Assembly (NCBI GenBank): GCA_019421725.1
Contig: JAHZES010000013.1
Location: 9,816 to 19,516, forward strand
Source: Clostridiales bacterium
GTDB taxonomy: Bacteria > Bacillota > Clostridia > Oscillospirales > Acutalibacteraceae
Length of the DNA: 9,701 nt
Direction of reading: 5' to 3'
A program made the position numbers and the translations under genes. Below are positions 1 to 5,342 of the stretch, piece by piece. The notes under the pieces are model-generated. The model ran no database searches and was not told the origin of the DNA. It worked only from the letters and a program-made list of their open reading frames with translations. Numbering within the stretch: position 1 is the stretch's first letter; the number at the start of each line of letters is the position of its first letter.

Positions 1-11
1 GTTTCTGTTAT

Positions 12-85
12 GCGGGTATAATTCATTGGTAGAATGCGACCTTCCCAAGGTTGATAGGTGGGTTCGATTCCCATTACCCGCTCCA
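12..85 (+). tRNA. tRNA-Gly (anticodon CCC)
   Basis: A complete cloverleaf can be folded by eye. The acceptor stem is GCGGGTA (12-18) with TACCCGC (75-81), the D stem ATTC/GAAT (21-24/32-35), the anticodon stem CGACC/GGTTG (37-41/49-53) and the T stem GTGGG/CCCAT (58-62/70-74). The seven-base anticodon loop TTCCCAA places CCC at 44-46, which reads the glycine codon GGG. The discriminator base is T82, usual for bacterial tRNA-Gly, and the CCA tail is encoded (83-85). Its promoter lies outside the window. A terminator follows at once, so it is the last or only gene of its transcript. Confidence 0.95.
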
Positions 86-94
86 TAAGCGTTT

Positions 95-132
95 GCGCAC
101 AGATTCGACGTCTGTGCGCGTTTTTTCTTTTA
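95..132 (+). terminator. Intrinsic terminator of the tRNA-Gly transcript
   Basis: A perfect 9-bp stem, GCGCACAGA (95-103) with TCTGTGCGC (111-119), closes a 7-nt loop. It is followed by G and then TTTTTTCTTTT. This is a textbook rho-independent terminator 10 nt after the CCA end of the tRNA. Confidence 0.93.
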
Positions 133-170
133 ATGCGGCAGAAGGTTTGTGCCGCCGCGCGATAAAAATC

Positions 171-199
171 TTGCAAAACAGAAAAGGATTTGCTATAAT
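171..199 (+). promoter_or_regulatory. Sigma-A promoter of the ECF S-component gene
   Basis: The -35 is TTGCAA (171-176) and the -10 is TATAAT (194-199), separated by 17 nt. The -10 is extended by an upstream TGC. Transcription should start near 206, giving a leader of about 119 nt before the ATG at 325. Confidence 0.85.
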
Positions 200-205
200 T
201 AGTTT

Positions 206-308
206 ATTATAGCCGGTATGAAGCCGGCCGGAATTCTCTCACAGAAACCGATATGCCATGAAGGCTGCCATCTGAAACGCGGAAGGCGCCTTTGTGGCAT
301 TTTCTTTT
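206..308 (+). promoter_or_regulatory. Candidate riboswitch/attenuator leader of the ECF S-component gene
   Basis: The leader ends in an intrinsic terminator (253-308) sitting just before the ribosome site, so full-length transcription must require read-through. A competing fold is visible. AGCC (211-214) can pair with GGCT (263-266), and GGTAT (215-219) with ATGCC (253-257), leaving a 5-nt bulge. Together these would occupy most of the 5' arm of the terminator. Inside this helix are CGG/CCG (229-231/248-250) and TTCT/AGAA (234-237/243-246) capped by CTCAC. Mutually exclusive folds before a vitamin-transporter gene suggest a metabolite-sensing riboswitch, which is inference. I could not match it to TPP, FMN, cobalamin, THF, preQ1-I, preQ1-II, SAM or T-box consensus sequences as I remember them. 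Confidence 0.6.
253..308 (+). terminator. Regulatory intrinsic terminator in the leader
   Basis: The 5' arm 253-269 pairs with 285-300 over about 16 bp, with two G-T wobbles and one bulged T. It closes a 15-nt loop and is followed by TTTCTTTT (301-308). It lies between a strong promoter and the AAAGGAG ribosome site at 311-317 of the next gene. No gene ends upstream of it, so its role must be attenuation rather than ending a gene. Confidence 0.85.
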
Positions 309-324
309 AAAAAGGAGAACTGTG

Positions 325-873
325 ATGATGAAAAACACAACCAGAACTCAGGTAACAAAGCTTGTTTTTTCAGCGCTGTGCGTGGCGATCGGCATTGTGC
401 TGCCGCTTGCGTTTCACTCGGTGCCGAACGGCGGTTCTGTTTTTTTGCCGATGCATATTCCGGTGCTGCTTTGCGGGTTGGTGGCAGGGCCGGTCTACGG
501 AATGGTCTGCGGTGCGCTGACGCCGCTGCTCTCGTCGCTGATGACGGGGATGCCGCCCGCTGCCGTTTTGCCCGGAATGCTTTGTGAGCTGACGGTTTAC
601 GGCCTTGTGACCGGATTGCTGCTGCGGCATGTTCATACAAAAAGCAAGGCGGCAAATCTTTGGATCTCGCTGGTCGGCGCCATGCTTTGCGGGCGCGTGG
701 TGAGCGGACTGCTCAACGGACTGGTTTTTCGTGCCGGACAATATACCCTGCAGATCTGGGTTGCGGCGTCCTTTGTAACGGCGCTGCCTGGAATTGCCGT
801 TCAGCTGGTCCTGATCCCGCTTCTGGTCTTTGCGCTGGGGCGCGCAAAGCTGGTGGATTTGAGCTCCTGCTAA
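325..873 (+). CDS. ECF transporter S component (vitamin or precursor uptake, substrate unassigned)
   Basis: This is a 182-residue, very hydrophobic protein with about six membrane segments (roughly 12-32, 40-58, 60-74, 80-102, 112-134 and 145-171). That fits the substrate-binding S subunit of energy-coupling factor transporters, which sits in the membrane and docks on a shared EcfT/EcfA module. The first helix contains A17-x3-A21, the AxxxA type of motif that S components use to bind EcfT. The motif LPMHIPVLLCG (41-51) is typical of the PF12822-like S components of Clostridia, by recall. The start is ATG 325 with AAAGGAG seven nt upstream; GTG 322 and ATG 328 are alternatives. No EcfA or EcfT gene is present, so it probably uses a shared module encoded elsewhere (group II). 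A terminator-bearing leader controls it. The ligand cannot be read from the sequence; pantothenate, a thiamine precursor and queuosine precursors are all possible. Confidence 0.85.
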   Translation: MMKNTTRTQVTKLVFSALCVAIGIVLPLAFHSVPNGGSVFLPMHIPVLLCGLVAGPVYGMVCGALTPLLSSLMTGMPPAAVLPGMLCELTVYGLVTGLLLRHVHTKSKAANLWISLVGAMLCGRVVSGLLNGLVFRAGQYTLQIWVAASFVTALPGIAVQLVLIPLLVFALGRAKLVDLSSC

Positions 874-887
874 GAGGAAAGCGGCAT

Positions 888-928
888 AAAAAAGCAGCGT
901 CTCATTCCGAGAGAGACGCTGCTTTTTT
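888..928. terminator. Bidirectional intrinsic terminator between convergent genes
   Basis: GCAGCGTCTC (894-903) pairs perfectly with GAGACGCTGC (913-922). Six A residues (888-893) face six T residues (923-928), giving a 16-bp stem with a 9-nt loop. A U-tract forms on either strand, so it can end both the ECF gene (stop at 873) and the leftward thioesterase gene (stop at 947). Confidence 0.93.
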
Positions 929-946
929 CGATTTTCAACGGAAATG

Positions 947-1351
947 CTATGCTTTGTGAAAACCGGTGGTGGTGACCGCGGCGACCGGAGTTCCAAGCTC
1001 GTCGCTAACGTCGATATGGTAGCAACAGGTGGAGCGTCCGTTTTTTACACAAACCGCAGTGGCGGAAAGCCGGCTGCCTTTCGGTGTGCCAAGAAAGGTG
1101 ATGGAGGAATTCAGCGATACGGTGCCGGGTTTCTGCCAGTTGGAGGCAACGGCAAATGCAAAATCGGCAAGTGTAAACGCGACCCCTCCCATCAGGGCGT
1201 TCATGGCGTTTTTGTGGTGCGGGGTAACCGTAAGGCTGCAGGTGGCGGTATGGTCGCCGACAGAATCGATTACCGCACCGTTTTCGGTGGCAAAGCGGTC
1301 GTTCGCAAAGATATTGCGGACCTCTTCCAGTGTCTTTTTTATTTCTTCCAT
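947..1351 (-). CDS. PaaI-type hotdog-fold acyl-CoA thioesterase
   Basis: This is a 134-residue protein, the usual length for single-domain PaaI/COG2050 hotdog thioesterases, which hydrolyse acyl- or aryl-CoA thioesters in the cytosol. The core motif is visible at residues 51-67: N51, G55-G56, then LAD with D63, followed by FAFA. The Asp matches the catalytic Asp of the PaaI family. The usual HGG is MGG here (M54), so activity or specificity may differ. The ATG at 1351 fits the family N-terminus, with a weak AAGAAG site about nine nt upstream; an in-frame TTG at 1393 is less likely. It follows the DUF3842 gene by 45 nt in the same direction and is probably co-transcribed with it from the promoter at 1838-1866. 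The substrate is unknown. Confidence 0.85.
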   Translation of the reverse strand: MEEIKKTLEEVRNIFANDRFATENGAVIDSVGDHTATCSLTVTPHHKNAMNALMGGVAFTLADFAFAVASNWQKPGTVSLNSSITFLGTPKGSRLSATAVCVKNGRSTCCYHIDVSDELGTPVAAVTTTGFHKA

Positions 1352-1396
1352 ATCAAAGCGCTTCTTTCCTGAAAATGTATGGTGCAGCGGCAAAAT

Positions 1397-1804
1397 TTAT
1401 TTGGCCTGCTGCAGAATGGTTTGCACAGCAAGCGCAATCGTTTCGGAAAACGGGAGCTCCGGTGTTCCGGCAACAAAAATATGACACCGGTTCATGGGGA
1501 TCAGCACTTTTTTTGCGCTGCTTTCGGAAACCGCGAGCGCCATCTTCGGAGTGATCTCTCCCAGCAGAGAATTGGCAGCCAGAATGCCGATCGGCCCGGC
1601 GATCACATCGGCTCTGGCGGCGTTGATCACCACAGGGTTTTCACCGGTTGCTCCTGCGTCGGCACCGGCCTTCATCATGGCGGCGGTAGCGGTGGTGTTG
1701 GTGCCGATAGCGATGATGCTGCCGGAAAAGCCCGCTGCGCGCAGCTGTTCCACAATAGCGCGCCCGATTTTGCCCCCCTGCCCGTCAATTACAAGAATCG
1801 TCAT
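1397..1804 (-). CDS. DUF3842 family protein
   Basis: This 135-residue cytosolic protein is recognised as DUF3842 from its overall pattern. It opens with a beta strand and a glycine-rich loop, IDGQGGKIG (6-14), that resembles a Rossmann nucleotide-binding turn. It continues with IGTN (33-36), GATGEN (51-56), ADVIAGPIGI (65-74) with NSLLGE (79-83), and a C-terminal IPMNRCHIFVAG (102-113). The family is common in Clostridia and has no established function; dinucleotide binding is inference from the glycine loop. The start is ATG 1804 with GAAGGG seven nt upstream; a longer frame to 1858 would run across the promoter's -10. It is the first gene of a two-gene unit with the hotdog thioesterase. Confidence 0.88.
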   Translation of the reverse strand: MTILVIDGQGGKIGRAIVEQLRAAGFSGSIIAIGTNTTATAAMMKAGADAGATGENPVVINAARADVIAGPIGILAANSLLGEITPKMALAVSESSAKKVLIPMNRCHIFVAGTPELPFSETIALAVQTILQQAK

Positions 1805-1837
1805 GGTGCAGCCCTTCTTTTCTGAAAAATTGTATTC

Positions 1838-1866
1838 ATTATAACAGCAGCCGCACAAAAGCGCAA
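1838..1866 (-). promoter_or_regulatory. Sigma-A promoter of the DUF3842-thioesterase unit
   Basis: Read on the minus strand, the -35 is TTGCGC (1866-1861) and the -10 is TATAAT (1843-1838), with exactly 17 nt between them and an upstream TGT extending the -10. It lies in the short gap after hisC, so the DUF3842 unit can be transcribed independently of ogg-hisC. Confidence 0.8.
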
Positions 1867-1877
1867 CAGGCGGTAAA

Positions 1878-2942
1878 TCAGCTTTCGCGGTAATCCCGCA
1901 GGGCGGTCGTCAACGCATCCATTTCGCTGTCGGTACCAACGGTAATGCGGAGAAAACGGTCAAGCGGGGGTGCGGAGAAATAGCGTACGAGGATATGGTT
2001 TCGCTTTAAATAGGCGAAAAGCTTCGCGGCGGAATAGTTGGGATGTGTGACAAACAGAAAATTTGAACGGGAATCCGGCAGGGAAAACCCGAGCGCGCGC
2101 AGTTTTGCGGCGGTTCGTTCGCGCGTAGCCTCAATTTTTTTAACGGTGCTTTCAAAATATTCCCGGTCCTCAAGGGCTGCCGCGGCGCCTGCAATGGCAA
2201 GCCGGTCGAGCGTATAGGAATTAAAGGAATTCTTAACGCGGTCCAGCCCCTCAATCAGCTCACGGCTGCCGGCTGCAAATCCGACCCGAAGCCCGGCCAG
2301 TGCGCGGGATTTGGAAAGCGTCTGCACCACCAGCAGATTGTCGTATTTCCCAATCAGACCAATGGCGCTTTCACCGCCGAAATCAACATAGGCCTCGTCC
2401 ACCAGAACGACCTCGTCCGGATGCGCCCGCAGAATTTGTTCAACGGCGTCAAGCGGGAGAAAACGCGTGGTGGGCGCGTTCGGGTTTGCCAGCACGACGC
2501 CGTGGCTGCCGGGCTTTAAAAAACCGGCAAGGTCGATTGAAAAATCCTCCGTCATTGGCACAGCCTCATACGGAATTTGATAAAGCCCGCAATATACCGG
2601 GTAAAAACTGTACGAAACAGAGGGAAAGCGCAGCGTTCCGTCGCCGAAAAAGGCCTGAAATGCCGTTGCAAGAACCTCGTCGGAGCCGTTGCCGACAAAA
2701 ACCTGTTCCGGATCGATCCCGTTCAGGCGGGCAAAGGCGCGCCGCACCGCAGCAGCATCCGGATCCGGATACAGCCGCAGCAGGCTGTTGTTGGCGGCAG
2801 CGATTGCATCGGTTACTCTGGGAGAAGGGGGGTAAGGGCATTCGTTGGTGTTCAGCTTAATAAAGGTTTCGCCGTCCTTTGGCTGTTCTCCCGGGGTGTA
2901 AGGGGAGAGCGCAGCCGTTCTTTTGTTCCAGAATCTGCTCAT
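1878..2942 (-). CDS. hisC: Histidinol-phosphate aminotransferase (PLP enzyme)
   Basis: This 354-residue protein matches class-I/II PLP aminotransferases of the HisC group, which convert imidazole-acetol phosphate and glutamate to histidinol phosphate in histidine synthesis. Visible landmarks are LNTNE near residues 30-34, GNGSDE (84-89) for the cofactor phosphate, NPN (153-155), VDEAYVDF (181-188) with D182 and Y185, and TLSKSRALAGLRVGF (208-222), where K211 is the Schiff-base lysine. The substrate-phosphate arginine region FLRITVG lies near the C-terminus. The length is normal and the protein is complete. The start at 2942 has AAGGAA eight nt upstream. No other his genes are nearby; it follows ogg by 61 nt and is probably co-transcribed with it. 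Some HisC-like proteins act on other amino acids or in cobamide synthesis, so the exact substrate is likely but not proven. Confidence 0.9.
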   Translation of the reverse strand: MSRFWNKRTAALSPYTPGEQPKDGETFIKLNTNECPYPPSPRVTDAIAAANNSLLRLYPDPDAAAVRRAFARLNGIDPEQVFVGNGSDEVLATAFQAFFGDGTLRFPSVSYSFYPVYCGLYQIPYEAVPMTEDFSIDLAGFLKPGSHGVVLANPNAPTTRFLPLDAVEQILRAHPDEVVLVDEAYVDFGGESAIGLIGKYDNLLVVQTLSKSRALAGLRVGFAAGSRELIEGLDRVKNSFNSYTLDRLAIAGAAAALEDREYFESTVKKIEATRERTAAKLRALGFSLPDSRSNFLFVTHPNYSAAKLFAYLKRNHILVRYFSAPPLDRFLRITVGTDSEMDALTTALRDYRES

Positions 2943-3003
2943 TGGTATTCTTCCTTTCCTGTTTTGCGGGCAGTCCGGCGGCGGGGCGTTCGGACCGTAT
3001 TCT

Positions 3004-3822
3004 TTATTTCAGTTTGATGGCGCGGCAGTAACAGAACAGATATTGCTGTGCGATTCCTGCATAAGGGCCAAAAAAGTCGGGCGTTTTTCCCGGAAAAAGC
3101 TGTGCCATTGCACGCCCGATCCAGACATCTACCGGAAAAGCCTCAAGCCGTCCGCAGCCGTACAGCAGAACACACTCGGCAACCTTTGGGCCGACCCCGT
3201 TGACGGTCTGAAGCATCCGGCGTGCCTCGGGCAGAGGAGCTTCCGCCAGGGCCGAAAGGGAAAGTTCGCCCGACGAGACCCGCTGCGCGGCATCCAGCAG
3301 ATATTTTGCGCGGAAGCCGCTGCGCAGAGGGGCAAGCGTTTCTGGAGTTTGTGCGGCGAGCGTCTGCGGGTCGGGGAATGAAAAATATCCTTCGCCGCAG
3401 GGAGTGCCGAACAGCGCACACAAGCGGGAAATGATTCCTTTGATGCGCGGAATATTGTTGTTTTGCGAAATGATAAAGGAGCAGAGCGTTTCCCATGGAT
3501 CCTGGCGAAGAATGCGCACGCCGGGGACAAGCGCGCAGGCCTGCCGCATAACGGGGGAAAGCGCCGCAAGCTCCCGGGCGATGGCATCGTAATCGCGTTC
3601 CAGGTCAAAATACTGCGGAAAACCGAGCGCTGTAAATTCCTGCGGAGCAAGGCCGCTTACAATCAGCTGTTCCTCCCGCCGGAGAACATTCAGAACCTTT
3701 CCCGATACGACGCCGAAAAAGGAGCCGTCCGGCTGTTCATCCCAGCGAAAGCACTGGCCGCTTAAAAAGGTGTTCGGCGGGGAAAAGCCGTTTGCGGGCA
3801 GAACCGTTTGCCAGCTGTTCAA
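3004..3822 (-). CDS. ogg: 8-oxoguanine DNA glycosylase/AP lyase, OGG1 type
   Basis: This 272-residue helix-hairpin-helix glycosylase removes 8-oxoguanine from DNA and nicks the abasic site. Motifs seen are SGQCFRW (21-27), matching the OGG1 N-terminal SGQxFRW; SQNNNIPRIKGII (119-131), matching SNNNIARI in OGG1; and the hairpin NGVGPKVAECV (208-218) with catalytic K213, followed by PVDVW (230-234) with catalytic D232. This is the OGG1 branch, found in Clostridia as well as eukaryotes, not MutM or AlkA. The start codon is TTG at 3822, supported by AAAGGAG (plus-strand 3832-3838) nine nt upstream and by no nearby in-frame ATG. It is first in a unit with hisC and is divergent from the DUF6062 gene. 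Confidence 0.92.
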   Translation of the reverse strand: MNSWQTVLPANGFSPPNTFLSGQCFRWDEQPDGSFFGVVSGKVLNVLRREEQLIVSGLAPQEFTALGFPQYFDLERDYDAIARELAALSPVMRQACALVPGVRILRQDPWETLCSFIISQNNNIPRIKGIISRLCALFGTPCGEGYFSFPDPQTLAAQTPETLAPLRSGFRAKYLLDAAQRVSSGELSLSALAEAPLPEARRMLQTVNGVGPKVAECVLLYGCGRLEAFPVDVWIGRAMAQLFPGKTPDFFGPYAGIAQQYLFCYCRAIKLK

Positions 3823-3856
3823 TCGCAGACACTCCTTTCAGTTTTGTTTACAATTT

Positions 3857-3865
3857 ATTTTACCA
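3857..3865 (-). promoter_or_regulatory. Extended -10 promoter candidate for ogg-hisC
   Basis: On the minus strand the sequence reads TGGTAAAAT (3865-3857), an extended -10. No good -35 stands 16-18 nt upstream, so the extended -10 would have to carry recognition. It lies 35 nt from the ogg start codon. Confidence 0.45.
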
Positions 3866-3881
3866 TAAAACCGGTGCTTTG

Positions 3882-3890
3882 TGGTAGAAT
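3882..3890 (+). promoter_or_regulatory. Extended -10 promoter candidate for the DUF6062 gene
   Basis: TGGTAGAAT (3882-3890) is an extended -10 with a weak -35 (ACCATA at 17-nt spacing). Transcription would start near 3897, leaving a leader of about 105 nt before ATG 4002. It overlaps the footprint of the leftward ogg promoter, so the two may compete for polymerase. Confidence 0.45.
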
Positions 3891-4001
3891 GAAACTGTCG
3901 GAAATTCAGGAAGAAATTTCGCTTGTTTTAGTGAAGTATCACAGTAAAGCGGATGCCTTCCGGCGACCTTATCTTATTAATGAAAGAGGATGGGATTCGG
4001 T

Positions 4002-4697
4002 ATGAGAGAAGATATTTGCAGTATTCCGGTCAGCGAGGTGTTTGCCCCTAAGGACGGGTGCCCCATTTGCCGCATGGTTTCTACATTGGAAGAGCATCTT
4101 GTGGAATATATCACCGGTGCGGCCATGATGGAGCCGGATGTTCGCCAGGAAACCAACCGGACGGGCTTTTGCCCGGAGCATTTTCGAATGATGCTGGCGC
4201 GGAGAAACCGGCTTTCGGTAGCGCTGACGCTGGAATCGCATCTCAAGGAGCTGCAGAAGAATTTTGATTTTGGAGGAAAGGCGCCGTCGAAAAACCAGTT
4301 GGCAGCCTTGCAGCTGGCGGCGGACGGCTGTTTTGTCTGCGATAAGGTGGAGTGGGGGCTGCAGCGCCTGATTACGGAGGTTTTTGTTCTCTGGCAGAGG
4401 GAGGAAGAGTTTCGCAGGCTGTTTTCGGAGCAAAGCGGTCTCTGCCTTCCGCATGCCGTGCGGCTGCTTTCGCAGGCGCAGAAGGAAATGCACCGCAAGG
4501 CGTATCCGGCGTTTGCGGTAGCCGTTGCGGCGGTTGCCAAAAAGCAGTTGGATGTGGTTTCTGCTGATGTTTCCGGTTACTGCAAAATGTATGATTATCG
4601 TAATGCAGGCGGCGACTGGGGCAATACAAAGGATTCCATCGAGCGCTCCATGCTGTTTTTAACGGGGGAACCGGCCGCCCCCGGCGGACAGAGCTGA
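4002..4697 (+). CDS. DUF6062 family protein with two CxxC/CxxH modules
   Basis: This is a 231-residue soluble protein recognised as DUF6062 from its opening (REDICSIPV), the MMEPDVRxETN block (42-52) and the C-terminal DYRN...WGN segment (198-208). No function is established for the family. It shows two similarly spaced half-sites. C20-x2-C23 is followed by C57-x2-H60, and C110-x2-C113 by C148-x2-H151. Each could bind one zinc ion, which is inference. The region between is helical and charged. ATG 4002 is preferred because the family starts with this sequence; ATG 3990 would put AGAGG directly against the start codon. The ribosome site for 4002 (AGAGG, 12 nt away) is weak. The gene stands alone, divergent from ogg. 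Confidence 0.82.
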   Translation: MREDICSIPVSEVFAPKDGCPICRMVSTLEEHLVEYITGAAMMEPDVRQETNRTGFCPEHFRMMLARRNRLSVALTLESHLKELQKNFDFGGKAPSKNQLAALQLAADGCFVCDKVEWGLQRLITEVFVLWQREEEFRRLFSEQSGLCLPHAVRLLSQAQKEMHRKAYPAFAVAVAAVAKKQLDVVSADVSGYCKMYDYRNAGGDWGNTKDSIERSMLFLTGEPAAPGGQS

Positions 4698-4763
4698 CGG
4701 CGTTTTTACAAAAAGTTTTCAATTGCGGTTAGTGTCATTCTGAACGGGAGAAACCCTGAGCGG

Positions 4764-4863
4764 TTCTCCACAATTGGTTTTCCGGGTTTTCCACCGGGTC
4801 GGTTACGGCGGTTCGGACATGTTTCCACACGATTTCTCCACATTTTCCACAAAGTTTTCCACG
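4764..4863 (+). repeat. Cluster of six DnaA-box-like 9-mers in one orientation
   Basis: Compared with the DnaA box TTATCCACA, there are three 8/9 matches: TTCTCCACA at 4764-4772 and 4834-4842, and TTTTCCACA at 4843-4851. Three 7/9 matches are TTTTCCACC at 4787-4795, GTTTCCACA at 4821-4829 and TTTTCCACG at 4855-4863. All point the same way and four lie within 43 nt. The copies are seen directly; DnaA binding is inference, and none is a perfect box. Confidence 0.55.
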
Positions 4864-4875
4864 CCGTCCGAACCG
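4809..4875. repeat. Perfect 10-bp inverted repeat framing the box cluster
   Basis: CGGTTCGGAC (4809-4818) is the exact reverse complement of GTCCGAACCG (4866-4875). The 47 nt between the arms hold four of the six TTTCCAC-type boxes. The arms could be a spaced operator for one dimeric regulator, or a long-range stem in RNA or single-stranded DNA. Confidence 0.6.
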
Positions 4876-4894
4876 TCTGTGAAATTACAGCTCG

Positions 4895-4900
4895 TATAAT
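4895..4900 (+). promoter_or_regulatory. Possible -10 element for the small membrane protein gene
   Basis: TATAAT is a consensus -10, but the -35 position at 17-nt spacing reads ACCGTC, which is poor and falls within or next to the right arm of the inverted repeat. A start near 4907 would give a leader of about 124 nt. An activator or another site may be needed; support is weak. Confidence 0.35.
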
Positions 4901-4921
4901 TGGAATAATCTGCAAAATACA

Positions 4922-4954
4922 GCTTGTGCGCGGGAAGGATTCCGCTGCGCAAGC
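4922..4954 (+). other. Hairpin in the putative leader of the small membrane protein gene
   Basis: GCTTGTGCGCGG (4922-4933) pairs with CCGCTGCGCAAGC (4942-4954) over about 12 bp, with one bulge and two G-T pairs, around an 8-nt loop. No U-tract follows, so it is not an intrinsic terminator. Its role is unknown. Confidence 0.5.
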
Positions 4955-5030
4955 GTTAAAATGAATATTTTTCCGGGAGCGGGTCAAGACTATGCATGAA
5001 TGAAAGAGGCTACCGGAAAGGGGAATACAG

Positions 5031-5294
5031 ATGATTCGGGGAATCAATCGGCAAATCATTGAGGTCAATGATACCGAAAGCGACTATTTTGAGCGTGCGC
5101 TCTTTTTTATCAACCCGGATTACTGCGATGCGGAACGGGCGGTCCTGGAGCACGAAGCAAGGCGTGCGCTCAAGCGGCTGGAGGAACCGAACGGGGTACG
5201 ACGCCACAGGAAACGCATCTGGCTGTGGGGACGTCTTTTTCTTGCGGCTCTGTGCGGCGCGGCCCTCACCGCGCTTTTTTTCTGGCTGGCATAG
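5031..5294 (+). CDS. Small conserved-looking single-pass membrane protein
   Basis: This is an 87-residue protein of unknown function. Residues 1-50 are soluble and charged, with an opening block (IRGINRQIIEV, 2-12) and YFERALFFINP (19-29) that resemble small uncharacterised proteins I recall from Oscillospiraceae; the family has no name known to me. A basic patch RRHRKR (57-62) precedes one hydrophobic helix (about 64-86) that ends the protein. This predicts a tail-anchored protein with its N-terminus in the cytosol. The ATG at 5031 has AAAGGGG seven nt upstream. The gene lies between an unusual regulatory stretch and rlmB, which has its own promoter 49 nt downstream. Codon use resembles its neighbours. 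Confidence 0.75.
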   Translation: MIRGINRQIIEVNDTESDYFERALFFINPDYCDAERAVLEHEARRALKRLEEPNGVRRHRKRIWLWGRLFLAALCGAALTALFFWLA

Positions 5295-5342
5295 CGCAGC
5301 CGGAACGCGCAATATTTGGCGCGCAAAATTCCGCAATTTATT

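Larger units (their letters stand above)
4698..5030 (+). other. Gene-free regulatory stretch, 333 nt
   Basis: No credible ORF or tRNA is seen on either strand. The stretch holds a near-perfect hairpin, GGAGAAACC with GGTTCTCC (4748-4769), the DnaA-box-like cluster (4764-4863), a 10-bp inverted repeat (4809-4875), a TATAAT (4895-4900), two copies of ACAGCTyGT (4887-4895 and 4919-4927), and a hairpin (4922-4954). No clear terminator for the DUF6062 gene is visible: the GC-rich hairpin near its stop codon lacks an adjacent U-tract. Confidence 0.6.

Noticed and set aside
206..308. T-box or known vitamin riboswitch (TPP, FMN, THF, preQ1) in the ECF leader.
   Set aside because: The conserved cores of these classes, such as the T-box GGTACCGCG or the TPP CTGAGA, are not present. 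Short resemblances such as ACGCGGA are too small to count.
292..324. A longer N-terminus for the ECF S component from TTG 292.
   Set aside because: TTG 292 lies inside the terminator stem and has no ribosome site. ATG 325 has AAAGGAG at the right distance.
3889..4005. A 38-codon ORF whose TGA overlaps the ATG of the DUF6062 gene (ATGA), hinting at a coupled leader peptide.
   Set aside because: Its ATG overlaps the candidate -10 element, so the transcript would begin downstream of it. It has no ribosome site and no recognisable family. Kept as a possibility if transcription starts further upstream.
4764..4863. A CRISPR or tandem-repeat array.
   Set aside because: The repeated unit is only 9 nt, spacing is irregular (9 to 34 nt between starts) and the copies differ, unlike CRISPR repeats.
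4698..5030. A replication origin.
   Set aside because: The box matches are imperfect, no AT-rich unwinding region is evident, and no dnaA, dnaN or plasmid replication gene is nearby.
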